Source: an uncultured Pseudomonadota bacterium (GTDB lineage Bacteria > Pseudomonadota > Alphaproteobacteria > RUG11792). From it: DNA of 39,836 nucleotides. The notes under the pieces are model-generated. The model had not been told where the DNA came from. It ran no database searches and was given only the letters and a program-made list of their open reading frames with translations. The translations under genes and the position numbers were made by a program. Location: positions 1 to 39,836 of the forward strand of contig CACYBM010000010.1 in NCBI GenBank assembly GCA_902772645.1, written 5' to 3'. The number at the start of each line of letters is the position of its first letter. Position 1 is the first letter of the stretch. Shown one piece after another: positions 1 through 9,129 of this stretch.

Positions 1-7
1 ATCGGCA

Positions 8-85
8 TGGGGCGAGTGATCAGTTTCGAACTGACGACCTCTAGGACCACAATCTAGCGCTCTAACCAACTGAGCTACACTCGCC
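8..85 (-). tRNA. tRNA-His (anticodon GTG), CCA encoded
   Basis: On the minus strand this folds as a full cloverleaf. The 8-bp acceptor stem GGCGAGTG/CACTCGCC includes the extra G-1 opposite C73 that identifies tRNA-His. The D arm is GCTC/GAGC and the anticodon loop TTGTGGT gives GTG (His). The T arm is GTCAG-TTCGAAA-CTGAT. The bases after C73 read CCA (8-10), so the 3' end is encoded. The closing pair of the anticodon stem, 31-39, is A-C rather than Watson-Crick. A good promoter lies just upstream (100-128). Confidence 0.96.
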
Positions 86-99
86 ACCCTATCAATTGT

Positions 100-128
100 A
101 TTTTACCATCTTTTACAAGTACTGTCAA
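100..128 (-). promoter_or_regulatory. sigma70-type promoter of tRNA-His
   Basis: On the minus strand, TTGACA (123-128) is followed after exactly 17 nt by TAAAAT (100-105), leaving about 14 nt to the first base of the mature tRNA at 85. The perfect -35 box, spacing and position make this one of the clearest promoters in the window. Confidence 0.8.
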
Positions 129-314
129 TATGGAACTAGTAAATATAACATACAAATACTCGTTAACATGGATAAATTAATATCCATGTATTATTTATAT
201 AACCATAAGCAATTATCTTCATTTATTTACTATAACTGTTTGCCATTTATATATATTAGCAACCTATACTAATAATCTGATCCTGAGATTGGTTAACTTA
301 CATATTTATATCAT

Positions 315-2138
315 TCATTGGTTCATTTTGTTAATTGTCTCCTTATTTACCCAATCCGTATTAAACATTTCCTTTGCCTCAGATAATATTTTGGATACAT
401 TGTTGTTACATGTTGCTATTAGGCCTCGAATGTATGGTAATTGTCTCTCATCATTTGGCATTGGAAGTTTTTTTAATGCTTCTTCTTTGTCTGTTATTGA
501 TTTATTTATTGGATTACATTTTTTTTCTAGTTCAATTTTCGTATCATTTAATTTTGATATTTCTGTATTTAACTCATTCAATTCATCATCATATTTTTTT
601 GTAATTTCTTCTGCATTTGCCATTTTCTTTAATTCTTCTTGTTTATTTTGTATGTCTTTTTTTGCTTTATCTATATTATCTGCAATGGTTGTTCGCAGTT
701 TTGTATTTGCTGGAATGTTTGATATTTTTTTTAGTTTGTTTTCTGATTCAGTATTTTGATCTTCCAATATTTTTAATTCATTTTCTAGTTGTTCTTTTTT
801 ACCTTTTGATGTTTTGTTATATTCATCCATTGCTTTTTCTTTATCTTTTGTAGTAGTACTAATTTTCTCATTTACTGCTTTAATATTTTTTTCTACTTCG
901 GCCAATTCTGTAAGATTTGTGTTTTTCTTCAAATCTTCTATTTCTGTTAATAGTTTTATTGCCTCTAATGTTGTATTACACCCTTCAGCATCTTTTTTCA
1001 TTCTATTTACTTGTTCATTTATAGCTATTTCTTTTTTCTTTAATTCATTTATTAGTGCAAATTCTTGCTTACTCGGAATATCTATTTCAGAATTATTACC
1101 TGTATTAAAATAAAAATTAGCTAATAATGTAAACGATTGTAATATTTTATCTTCAGATTTTTCGTCTAAAAATTGTTTTGCCACATCTTCTATTGCTTTA
1201 AATGTTTCTTTTGGTAATGACATTAACCAATTTTTCATTGATGATACTGGTTTATATTCTGCATTATTACCTGTAATATTTAAATACTTTATTATATGAT
1301 CCAAATCTTCCTGTCCATTAAAATTATTTATCATATTTGATATCTTATATTCAAACATCTTTGATTGCGCATCATAATTCTTATCATTTGTTAACATAAT
1401 ATTTTTTAGTGTTGCAACATCTTTATTCCTTATTGATTCACATATTTCTTTAGTTATTTCAAATGAAACAAGCAATGAATTATTAGAAATTTTACGGACA
1501 TCAAATGCATTATTGAACATTGGTCTAGCATCACGTTCCTGCAATTCTTCAAGTAGATAATCACCATCAATTACAAAATTTGATCGACTGTTTGTAGCTG
1601 TATTTAAATTAGTATTATTAATTGATTCAGTTTTAATAATATTTGTATTATTTCTATCATTTTGTATAACATTTATATTTTTGTTAATATTACTAGTATT
1701 TAGTTCCCCGTTACTAGTTATAGTAGATATAGTTTGTGACTGAGCCATTGGATTAGGTTGTTGTGGTTGTTCAAATGGTATGTTAGGTTGAGGTAATTGC
1801 ATACTATTGCTTGGTATTTTAGTATCTTGGATTTGTATATTGCTATGGCTGTTTGTAATATTAGTATTACTTTGTGCAATATTATTTATTGCTTGGTTGT
1901 TATTTATATCTACTTGCTTTTCATTATTTTGCAAGATTTGATCTGTAGGCATTATATTATTACCTTGCACAATTTGTGATTGACTCAATTTGGGATCTTC
2001 TTGCACTTTGTCATTAATTTGAGAAATTTGTGCACTATAGCTTAAGTTAGGTTGCTGCACATTATTTGTTTGCTCACTATATCCAACAGTAGACCCAAGT
2101 GTAATTATTAAAGTTGAAACTAATAGTATCCTGTTCAT
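315..2138 (-). CDS. exported coiled-coil protein of unknown function
   Basis: The 607-aa product starts with a typical Sec signal peptide (charged MNR, a hydrophobic run to about residue 17, then GYSEQ). It continues with about 170 residues rich in Asn, Gln, Ser and Thr, then a more ordinary folded part (about 190-350, beginning near DGDYLLEELQERDARP). A long Lys/Glu/Leu-rich coiled coil fills about 355-560, and a short tail ends in NKMNQ. I recognise no family. Exported, low-complexity plus coiled-coil architecture is shared with other secreted proteins here (23229, 36827) and suggests a surface or effector protein of an intracellular bacterium; that is inference. It stands alone between tRNA-His and a decayed gene. 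No close promoter match is obvious. Confidence 0.8.
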   Translation of the reverse strand: MNRILLVSTLIITLGSTVGYSEQTNNVQQPNLSYSAQISQINDKVQEDPKLSQSQIVQGNNIMPTDQILQNNEKQVDINNNQAINNIAQSNTNITNSHSNIQIQDTKIPSNSMQLPQPNIPFEQPQQPNPMAQSQTISTITSNGELNTSNINKNINVIQNDRNNTNIIKTESINNTNLNTATNSRSNFVIDGDYLLEELQERDARPMFNNAFDVRKISNNSLLVSFEITKEICESIRNKDVATLKNIMLTNDKNYDAQSKMFEYKISNMINNFNGQEDLDHIIKYLNITGNNAEYKPVSSMKNWLMSLPKETFKAIEDVAKQFLDEKSEDKILQSFTLLANFYFNTGNNSEIDIPSKQEFALINELKKKEIAINEQVNRMKKDAEGCNTTLEAIKLLTEIEDLKKNTNLTELAEVEKNIKAVNEKISTTTKDKEKAMDEYNKTSKGKKEQLENELKILEDQNTESENKLKKISNIPANTKLRTTIADNIDKAKKDIQNKQEELKKMANAEEITKKYDDELNELNTEISKLNDTKIELEKKCNPINKSITDKEEALKKLPMPNDERQLPYIRGLIATCNNNVSKILSEAKEMFNTDWVNKETINKMNQ

Positions 2139-2500
2139 ATTTAGTTCCTAATATATAACTATTTTATTTTAGGATAATAGTTTTATATTAAAAATAAGTT
2201 AATATAATTCATACAGTCTACATAAATATTGTATCATGTAGAACATTATGATATTTTTGTGCATTTTTATCAAAAATAACAAATTATACAATATTTATAA
2301 TGATGAGCCTACTCATCTAACTAATTATATTCTTCCAATAATTTTATCATATATCAAAAATAAACTCATAGAAAATTTAACCATTTTTTTACAAATTAAA
2401 ATTACAAATATTTCTTGCAAATTTACGTTATTTTATTACTAGTACATATAGCTAATACAATAATTGTAATATATTTTACTATCTATATTTATTTCATATT

Positions 2501-2870
2501 TTAATTGTTTTCAGCAATTTCTTTATATTTATCGTCAAATCCATAATTTTTATGATCATCCATGATATTATTGTTAATTATAATACTATTACTGGCTTTG
2601 TCATTTATGTTATTGATATTGATATTGTTATCATTCCTATTTGTATTTATTTCCTGTTTATAATTATTGACCGCAGTTATATTATTACTACTGTATTACT
2701 ACTGTTAATACTATTAGTATTTATTAGATTATCGTTTTTCTTATTGTCGGTATTAATATCTTTTTGTTGATTTTTTATCTCATTGTTAATCATGTAATTA
2801 TTGTCTATATTGTTATTTGATATCTAATTATTCGGTTTTATTTCATTATTAATTATATTAATATTGTTTC
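2501..2870 (-). pseudogene. decayed Asn-rich protein gene (3' part)
   Basis: On the minus strand a frame ending at the stop 2501-2503 encodes a sensible C terminus (MDDHKNYGFDDKYKEIAENN) preceded by Asn-rich sequence with NDNNINI-type runs. At about 2683-2685 the reading shifts by one base into a second frame that carries on upstream as another Asn/Lys-rich stretch beginning MINNEIKNQQKDINTDN. An in-frame TAG breaks it again near 2830. The style matches the linkers of the exported proteins at 315, 27738, 30757 and 32873. I read it as the remains of one such gene; the upstream end is lost. Confidence 0.6.
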
Positions 2871-3344
2871 TTTGTTATTTTGTTCGTTATGTAGTAAGTA
2901 TTAACTTACGTTCATATGCTATAATTTATCTAATTTCTATTTATTGTTACTATTCCAATTATATTCCCTTAATTATTTATTTATATTGCACATGAACATT
3001 TAAAAAAGATAGTAACAATATAATTATTAATTTTCATATTGTACCTTCCTGTTTTCAATTATAGGTTATTATCCTATGCATCGTATCTCCAAATACTAAA
3101 AAAGCACATATAAAAGTTTTACTTGGCCTAAATACAAAATCGTATCCTGTATTTATATCACAACGTGTAAAACAATATAAATATTACATATTAACATTCA
3201 CAGATTTAAGAAAGTAATTAGGAGGTAATCAAAGAAACACATTTATATAATGTAATAAATATAGCAAACAGCAAATGAATTCAATAGTTGTGTTAGTTTT
3301 AACATATTAATATAATGTAAAAATGTTACATATATACTGCTAAA
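2871..3344. other. intergenic, one long inverted repeat
   Basis: This A+T-rich stretch lies downstream of uvrA (minus). It holds a perfect 12-bp inverted repeat, TATTGTTACTAT (2942-2953) and ATAGTAACAATA (3009-3020), separated by 55 nt. No gene, promoter or U-tract terminator was seen. Confidence 0.5.
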
Positions 3345-5951
3345 CTATTCCATGTTCAAATACTTTTTCAAATACCTTCCAGTGTAACTTTCATTGCATT
3401 GTGCTACTGTTTCCGGAGTGCCTTCTACTACAACATACCCTCCATTTACGCCTCCTTCAGGTCCTATGTCTATAACCCAATCAGCAGTTTTTATTACATC
3501 CATATTATGTTCAATAACTATTACTGAGTTTCCAGCTTCCACTAACAATTGTAATATTTCTAGTAGTTTTTTCACATCATCAGCATGTAGTCCAGTAGTA
3601 GGTTCATCAAGTATATACAAAGTATTTCCTGTTGATTTCTTTGATAATTCCTTTGCTAGTTTTATTCTTTGGGCTTCTCCACCTGACAATATTGTAGCCT
3701 TGTGTCCAAGTGTTAAATACCCCAATCCTACCCTCTTCAAGTAACTAATTTTAGGATAAATAGAAGGTTGTCCTTTAAAGAATTCTGTCGCTTCATCTAT
3801 AGTCATATCAAGTACTTCTGATATATTTTTACCTTTATATAAGACTTGTAATGTATCGTTATTAAATCTTTTACCATTACATTGATCACATGTTATATAC
3901 ACATCAGGTAAAAAATGCATTTCTATTTTAATAACTCCGTCTCCTTTACATGTTTCACATCTGCCACCTTTTATGTTGAATGAGAATCTACTAGAGTTAT
4001 ATCCACGTATTTTAGCTTCTGGAGAGGCTGCATACAAGTTTCTAATATCAGTAAAGCACCCTACATATGTTATTGGATTAGATCTAGGAGTCCTTCCTAT
4101 TGGTCCTTGATTTATATCTATAACATTATCTATTAGGTCAATACCTCTTATTATATCTAAATTACTTACATTCATTGTTCCCCGATTTAATTTACTATAA
4201 ACCGCAGCAAATAGAGTATCTAGAACTAATGTGGATTTACCTGATCCACTAACACCAGTAACACATGCAAAAACTCCTAATGGAAACTTAACATTTATGT
4301 GTTTTAAATTATTTTTATATGCATTTATTATTTGTATACAATTTTTAAAATTAATTCTTCTTCGTCTTGGAATTTTAATACTATTTTTACCTGATAAATA
4401 CTGGCCTGTTAAACTTTTTTCTCCTTTTATAATGTCATCTACTTTACCAATAGCACATATTTCTCCTCCATGAACACCAGCTCTAGGTCCCACATCTATT
4501 ATTAAATCGGCTGCTCTCATTGTATCTTCATCATGTTCTACTACTATAACGGAATTTCCACCATCTCGTAATTGCTTTAATGTAGCTATTAGTTTGTCAT
4601 TATCTTTTTGATGTAATCCAATTGATGGTTCATCTAATACATACATTACTCCAGATAGCCCTGATCCTATTTGTGAAGCTAGTCTTATACGCTGGCTTTC
4701 TCCTCCTGATAATGTTTCAGATGCTCTCGATAAAGTTAAGTATTCTAAACCAACATTAATTAAAAATTGTATTCTACTTTCTAATTCTTCAATTATTCTT
4801 TCAGATATTGCAAAATCATTTTTAGATAATTTAGACTTTAGTTGTATTATCCATTGCTTTATTTGAAAAATAGACATACTAGAAACTTCTGCTATGTTTT
4901 TACTATCTATTTTTACAGATAAAGCTTTTTTTGATAACCTTGTACCATTACATAATTCACATACTTCATTTTCCATGTAAATACTTATGTCTGATTCACT
5001 AGTATCTAAATCAGATTCGAAATCTCTTTCTGCCATTGGTTTTTTAGTACCAAGACCATTACATTCAGGACATGCGCCTTTTACATTGTTAAAAGAGAAT
5101 AATCTAGGTTCTATTCTATCAAGACAGAAATCTGAATCTGGATCACTATAGTGTTCAGAATACATTTTTTCCTTACCAGTATTACAATCCTTTATTATTA
5201 CTAATCCGTCAGTTTTTCTTAGTGCTATTTCAACTAAATTGTATATATTCTTTATTAATTTATTATCAGCATTATTATCAATTTTTATATAATCAATTAC
5301 TACAGATATATTATGTGATAATGTTTTTTGTAATTTAGGAACTTCATCAATATCATATAATGCTCCATCTACATATACTTGTTTATATCCTTCTTCTTTT
5401 AGCAATATAAATTCACTACGGAATTCACCTTTTTTTTCTCTTATTATTGGAGCAAGTATACATATTTTTGCATTATTATTTAATTTTAAAATGGTTGATA
5501 CAATTTGTTCTGAAGACTGAGACACTATTGGTAATCCAGTAACTGGAGATACAGGTACTCCTATTTGTGAAAATAATAATCTTAAAAAATCATATAATTC
5601 TGTAATAGTTCCAACTGTCGATCGTGGATTTTTAGAGATAGTCTTCTGCTCGATTGCTATTGCCGGTACTAAACCAGCTATCCTGTCTACATTGGGTTTC
5701 GGCATCATGTTTAAGAATTGCCTAGCATATGAGGATAAACTTTCCACATATCTTCTTTGGCCTTCTGCATATAGGGTATCAAAAGCTAGTGTTGATTTAC
5801 CTGATCCACTTAATCCAGTAATAACAACAAATTGATTCTTTGGAATATCTATATTTATATTTTTTAAATTATGTTCTTTAGCACCCCTTATTTCAATGTA
5901 TTGTAAGTACTTATTATTATTTTGTATTTTATCATCATTATTGTTAGTCAT
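3345..5951 (-). CDS. uvrA: excinuclease ABC subunit A (UvrA), shortened
   Basis: UvrA is the damage-recognition ATPase of nucleotide excision repair, acting with UvrB on DNA. Both ABC modules are intact: Walker A GLSGSGKST (46-54) and GVSGSGKST in the second half, signatures LSGGESQRIRLASQ and LSGGEAQRIKLAKE, and Walker B regions VLDEPSIGL and ILDEPTTGL. The C-terminal zinc module CETC...CDQC is present. The protein is 868 aa against about 940-955 usually. The loss sits between CPEC (294-297) and CELC (331-334), where only 33 residues remain instead of roughly 115-120. The two outer cysteines expected just before the EPRLFSFNN motif are Asp270 and Ser273. The upstream flavoprotein gene stops 2 nt before this start, so the two are probably translated as one operon. 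Confidence 0.97.
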   Translation of the reverse strand: MTNNNDDKIQNNNKYLQYIEIRGAKEHNLKNINIDIPKNQFVVITGLSGSGKSTLAFDTLYAEGQRRYVESLSSYARQFLNMMPKPNVDRIAGLVPAIAIEQKTISKNPRSTVGTITELYDFLRLLFSQIGVPVSPVTGLPIVSQSSEQIVSTILKLNNNAKICILAPIIREKKGEFRSEFILLKEEGYKQVYVDGALYDIDEVPKLQKTLSHNISVVIDYIKIDNNADNKLIKNIYNLVEIALRKTDGLVIIKDCNTGKEKMYSEHYSDPDSDFCLDRIEPRLFSFNNVKGACPECNGLGTKKPMAERDFESDLDTSESDISIYMENEVCELCNGTRLSKKALSVKIDSKNIAEVSSMSIFQIKQWIIQLKSKLSKNDFAISERIIEELESRIQFLINVGLEYLTLSRASETLSGGESQRIRLASQIGSGLSGVMYVLDEPSIGLHQKDNDKLIATLKQLRDGGNSVIVVEHDEDTMRAADLIIDVGPRAGVHGGEICAIGKVDDIIKGEKSLTGQYLSGKNSIKIPRRRRINFKNCIQIINAYKNNLKHINVKFPLGVFACVTGVSGSGKSTLVLDTLFAAVYSKLNRGTMNVSNLDIIRGIDLIDNVIDINQGPIGRTPRSNPITYVGCFTDIRNLYAASPEAKIRGYNSSRFSFNIKGGRCETCKGDGVIKIEMHFLPDVYITCDQCNGKRFNNDTLQVLYKGKNISEVLDMTIDEATEFFKGQPSIYPKISYLKRVGLGYLTLGHKATILSGGEAQRIKLAKELSKKSTGNTLYILDEPTTGLHADDVKKLLEILQLLVEAGNSVIVIEHNMDVIKTADWVIDIGPEGGVNGGYVVVEGTPETVAQCNESYTGRYLKKYLNME

Positions 5952-5953
5952 AA

Positions 5954-7000
5954 TTAGAACAAACTCTCTTTATTTAATATTGTATTTACAACTCTCGCCG
6001 CTTCAAAACAACATGAAATAATATTTTTCTTTTTCAGTGGATATTTTACCACATCTCCAACTGCATAGCAATGTTTTAGTGATGTTTCCATTGAATTTAA
6101 ATCTATATTTATCAAATTATTATCCAATAATAATCCAAATTTAGACAATTGCTGTAAAAAATTATTGTTGTAAGTAAACCCGTAACAAAAGATTACATTG
6201 TTTGTGTGTATTTCCTCTTTATCAGTGATTACTAAATTTTTCCTTATTTCTAATATATTTTGATTTAGCTTTACATCTACTTTGTTTAATAGCTTCAATT
6301 TATTCTGATTGCATTTTAGCTTATCTCTTCTATGCAATAAAACAACATTATTTGGTATTACAGATTGTAATGATGGTTGATTACTTGATGTTACATTGTT
6401 ATATACTGTTGCTATACTAGATATATCTAATATCTTGTTTTCTGTAATTGAAGATTTAGTATTAGTGTTTACATTAGAAATATTAGAAATCTCTATAGCA
6501 TAATCAACAGCTGAGTCTCCCCCACCAGCTATTACTACCTTTTTATTTCTGTATTGTTCAAAATTACTACAATAGAATTGTAAAAAATCTTCATCGTTAA
6601 TAAATTTTTCAATACCTTTTATATTAGGAATTATTGGCTTCATACTACTAGCACCAGTGGCTAATATTAGGTATTTGCAAATGTAAATATCATCATCATT
6701 TTTTAAATAAAACAAGTTATTTTTAATGTTTATTACGTCTGTATTAGCATTTAATATTATATTATTTTTATTAATACACTGATTATAAATGTTCTGTATA
6801 AATTCACCAGCACTTGTATTATACAATCCTGGTATTCCATTTATTTGCTTATTTCTATAAAATGCAGTACATTGTCCACCATAACTACATGATGATTCAA
6901 ATACAACAGTAGGTATATTATACTGAGCTAAATAATCATATGTTAACAATCCAGCTGGGCCAGCACCTATAATACATACTTTACATTCTATATTATTCAT
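5954..7000 (-). CDS. ferredoxin--NADP+ reductase, thioredoxin-reductase-like type
   Basis: This 348-aa flavoprotein has an N-terminal FAD Rossmann motif (GAGPAGLLTYDYL, about residues 12-24), the GGQC signature about 30 residues later, LATGAS, a second dinucleotide motif (VVIAGGGDSAVDYA, about 155-168) and a C-terminal AVGDV FAD motif. It lacks the CxxC redox pair of thioredoxin reductase, and GGQCTA fits the YumC-type ferredoxin/flavodoxin NADP+ reductases common in alphaproteobacteria. It would move electrons between NADPH and a ferredoxin. It lies between the holB-like gene and uvrA on the same strand, 2 nt from the uvrA start. An unusual Ser/Thr/Asn-rich insertion follows the second Rossmann motif (about 170-205). 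Confidence 0.88.
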   Translation of the reverse strand: MNNIECKVCIIGAGPAGLLTYDYLAQYNIPTVVFESSCSYGGQCTAFYRNKQINGIPGLYNTSAGEFIQNIYNQCINKNNIILNANTDVINIKNNLFYLKNDDDIYICKYLILATGASSMKPIIPNIKGIEKFINDEDFLQFYCSNFEQYRNKKVVIAGGGDSAVDYAIEISNISNVNTNTKSSITENKILDISSIATVYNNVTSSNQPSLQSVIPNNVVLLHRRDKLKCNQNKLKLLNKVDVKLNQNILEIRKNLVITDKEEIHTNNVIFCYGFTYNNNFLQQLSKFGLLLDNNLINIDLNSMETSLKHCYAVGDVVKYPLKKKNIISCCFEAARVVNTILNKESLF

Positions 7001-7065
7001 TTATATATTAATCAAATTAATTATTTTATATTATATTAACAATTTATTAATCATAATACAATATA

Positions 7066-7779
7066 CTAATAACTTTTTATTATATACATCACTGCTATCA
7101 TTAGATTCTCAAGATTTGGATATGTATTATGTAATAAATTGATTAATGATTGTAATTGTAATATTTTATTTGCAATAGTTATATTATGCTTCTCAAGTAA
7201 TTGTTTATTTAAATTCTGTATAGCAATCAATACAAAATCATATACATTGTTAGAATATTGCTTTATAAAGTCATAATCAAACATTATATTACTATTTAAA
7301 TAATTAATACTATCATTTATAAAATCATTATTTTTATTGTGTAAATAATCTGTTATATCATTACTACTGCTATACTTTACTTTCTCTTTTATACAACGTG
7401 ATATAATAGTTGGTAATACTGAGAATAACTTATTTGTTGTTAATACTAATAAAATATTCTGTGGTGGTTCCTCAAGTATTTTGAGGAAAGCATTTGAAGC
7501 ATTTATTGTCATATCATTTATATTATTTATTATTATAGCCTTTTTATTACTGATTATCGGAGATAAATAAACAAAATCATTTATATTTCTAATAATTTCT
7601 ATAGGAATATTATTATCATTAGGATTTTTTGATATAAATAAAAAATCTGGATACGTATTATTTTTTATATGATTAATATTTGTATTATCTATTTTTAAAT
7701 AATCATATATTATATCATATGCTCTTTCTAAATTAGCTTTTGAATTATTACTATACAGTAAAATACCATGATAAAGCAT
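7066..7779 (-). CDS. holB: DNA polymerase III delta' subunit (minimal)
   Basis: The delta' subunit belongs to the clamp-loader complex that puts the sliding clamp on primed DNA. The 237-aa product keeps the recognisable core: YPDFLFIS, a segment matching the region that precedes the sensor (KKAIIINNINDMTINASNAF), LKILEEPP, LLVLTTNKLFSVLPTI and the sensor-1 SRC motif. There is no Walker A, as expected for delta'. It is much shorter than the usual ~320-340 aa because the C-terminal collar domain is mostly reduced to about 90 Asn/Leu/Ile-rich residues. It starts at ATG 7779, divergent from infC. It is probably co-transcribed with the reductase and uvrA genes. Confidence 0.85.
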   Translation of the reverse strand: MLYHGILLYSNNSKANLERAYDIIYDYLKIDNTNINHIKNNTYPDFLFISKNPNDNNIPIEIIRNINDFVYLSPIISNKKAIIINNINDMTINASNAFLKILEEPPQNILLVLTTNKLFSVLPTIISRCIKEKVKYSSSNDITDYLHNKNNDFINDSINYLNSNIMFDYDFIKQYSNNVYDFVLIAIQNLNKQLLEKHNITIANKILQLQSLINLLHNTYPNLENLMIAVMYIIKSY

Positions 7780-7900
7780 TATAACACTTAAATATTAATA
7801 AATTACTTACAATATGATATGATTATATGTTACTATAAATGTCCCATAACACAAAATACTTGTATAAAAAAGCAAAACGAGATAGTATTTTTCATATAGG

Positions 7901-8479
7901 ATGCATATTTTTATTATAAAAAAGGGTAAGTACTTGGCAAAAGTAACAGTGGATAAGAAGTATGGTGTAGGTCAAAAAGAAACACCCAAAATAAACGAAG
8001 AGATAATAGTAGAAGAAGTTAGATTAATAGGCAGTAATGGTCAACCAATTGGTATAGTTCCTACAAGTAGAGCATTGGAAATAGCGAAAAGTGAAGAATT
8101 AGATTTAGTACTAGTATCAGAAGATGCAGTACCTCCTGTTTGCAAAATATTAAATTACGGTAAGTATAAGTACAATTTAAAAAAGAAAAAAGCAGAATCT
8201 AAAAAGAAACAAAAAACTATAACATTAAAGGAAATTCAATTGAGACCATTTATAGGAGAAAATGACTTACTAGTAAAGTGCAAAGCAATTCAGAGGTTTA
8301 TACTAGATGGTAATAAGGTTAAGGTGGTATTGAAATTTAGAGGTAGGGAATTAAGCAGAAAAGAGCTAGGATATGAAGTAATAAACAAAGTACTTGAAAC
8401 ATGCTCTGAATTTGCTAAGTCTGAGATGCCTCCTAAATTGGAAGGATCTGTTATAATAACAGTACTAACTAAGAAATAG
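7901..8479 (+). CDS. infC: translation initiation factor IF-3
   Basis: IF-3 binds the 30S subunit and checks start-codon choice. The product carries the N-terminal domain (NEEIIVEEVRLIGSNGQPIG, LDLVLVSEDAVPPVCKILNYGKYKY), the Lys-rich linker, and the C-terminal domain (KEIQLRPFIGENDL, VVLKFRGREL). The ATG at 7901 overlaps its own likely Shine-Dalgarno (TAGGA, 7897-7901), so the true start may be one of the in-frame ATT codons at 7907 or 7913. That would match the rare AUU start used for IF-3 autoregulation in other bacteria. It heads a plus-strand run with secG, fabZ and a HemY-like gene; the secG start is 8 nt downstream. Confidence 0.96.
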   Translation: MHIFIIKKGKYLAKVTVDKKYGVGQKETPKINEEIIVEEVRLIGSNGQPIGIVPTSRALEIAKSEELDLVLVSEDAVPPVCKILNYGKYKYNLKKKKAESKKKQKTITLKEIQLRPFIGENDLLVKCKAIQRFILDGNKVKVVLKFRGRELSRKELGYEVINKVLETCSEFAKSEMPPKLEGSVIITVLTKK

Positions 8480-8487
8480 GTTTGATT

Positions 8488-9126
8488 ATGTTTGGTTTTT
8501 TATTGGCAATACATGTAATAGTAACAGTTTTACTAATATTTATTATATTGATACAAAAATCTGAGGGTGGAAGCTCATTGTTCGCTAGCGGAAGTGGTAA
8601 TAGTATGTTTAATGCCCGAGGCACTTCTAATGTGTTAACAAAGGCTACTTGGGGTCTAGCAACTATATTTTTGTTAAATTGCATATTAATGGCACATATT
8701 TCCGCTAATAAAGTAAAGGCATCTAGTACTATTATTACTGGTACTCCTCATGTTTCAAAACCATTGAGCAATAAAGCTATTAATGATTTAAATAGAGGAA
8801 AAGATGATAATAATAAAACTAATTTGAATACAGATAATAAACAAACAAAAGAAAGTAAAAATAAAGCAGAAGTAAAAAATAATGAGGGGAACAAAACAGA
8901 CAGTAAACTTGAATCAGGATTAAAGAATAATAAAGAAGAAAAACTAAGTAATAACACAAAAGCAGAAAATAATAATGTAGAAAATAAAAACAATAACAAG
9001 TTAGACAATGCAGTAAAATCAGAAAATATTAATGTAAATAACAATAAAATACAAGTAGATGCAAGTAATAATAACAATACTGAAAATAATACAAAACAAG
9101 ATATAAATAAAGATAAAAAGGGTTAG
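8488..9126 (+). CDS. secG: Sec translocon subunit SecG with long Asn/Lys-rich tail
   Basis: SecG is the small partner of SecYE in the inner-membrane protein channel. Residues 1-75 are a normal SecG: a first membrane helix (FLLAIHVIVTVLLIFIILIQ), the conserved QKSEGGSSLFASGSGNSMF loop, a region reading RGTSNVLTKATWGLATIF, and a second helix. A typical SecG ends soon after; this one goes on for about 130 more residues made almost only of Asn, Lys, Glu, Asp and Thr. I chose ATG 8488 over the in-frame TTG at 8482 because MFGFL is the normal SecG start. The fabZ start codon follows the stop by 3 nt. Confidence 0.93.
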   Translation: MFGFLLAIHVIVTVLLIFIILIQKSEGGSSLFASGSGNSMFNARGTSNVLTKATWGLATIFLLNCILMAHISANKVKASSTIITGTPHVSKPLSNKAINDLNRGKDDNNKTNLNTDNKQTKESKNKAEVKNNEGNKTDSKLESGLKNNKEEKLSNNTKAENNNVENKNNNKLDNAVKSENINVNNNKIQVDASNNNNTENNTKQDINKDKKG

Positions 9127-9129
9127 TTT

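Noticed and set aside
289-1113. Plus-strand open frames (up to 156 codons) opposite the first exported protein
   Set aside because: They are Phe/Ser/Leu-rich shadows of the minus-strand Lys/Glu/Asn coiled coil.
2248-2442. Open plus-strand frame of 64 codons upstream of the exported protein gene
   Set aside because: It is Ile/Asn/Leu noise with no ribosome site, no family pattern, and lies in a leader region on the opposite strand.
5954-7000. Thioredoxin reductase
   Set aside because: The overall fold matches but the redox-active CxxC after the second nucleotide motif is missing, so a ferredoxin-NADP reductase fits better.
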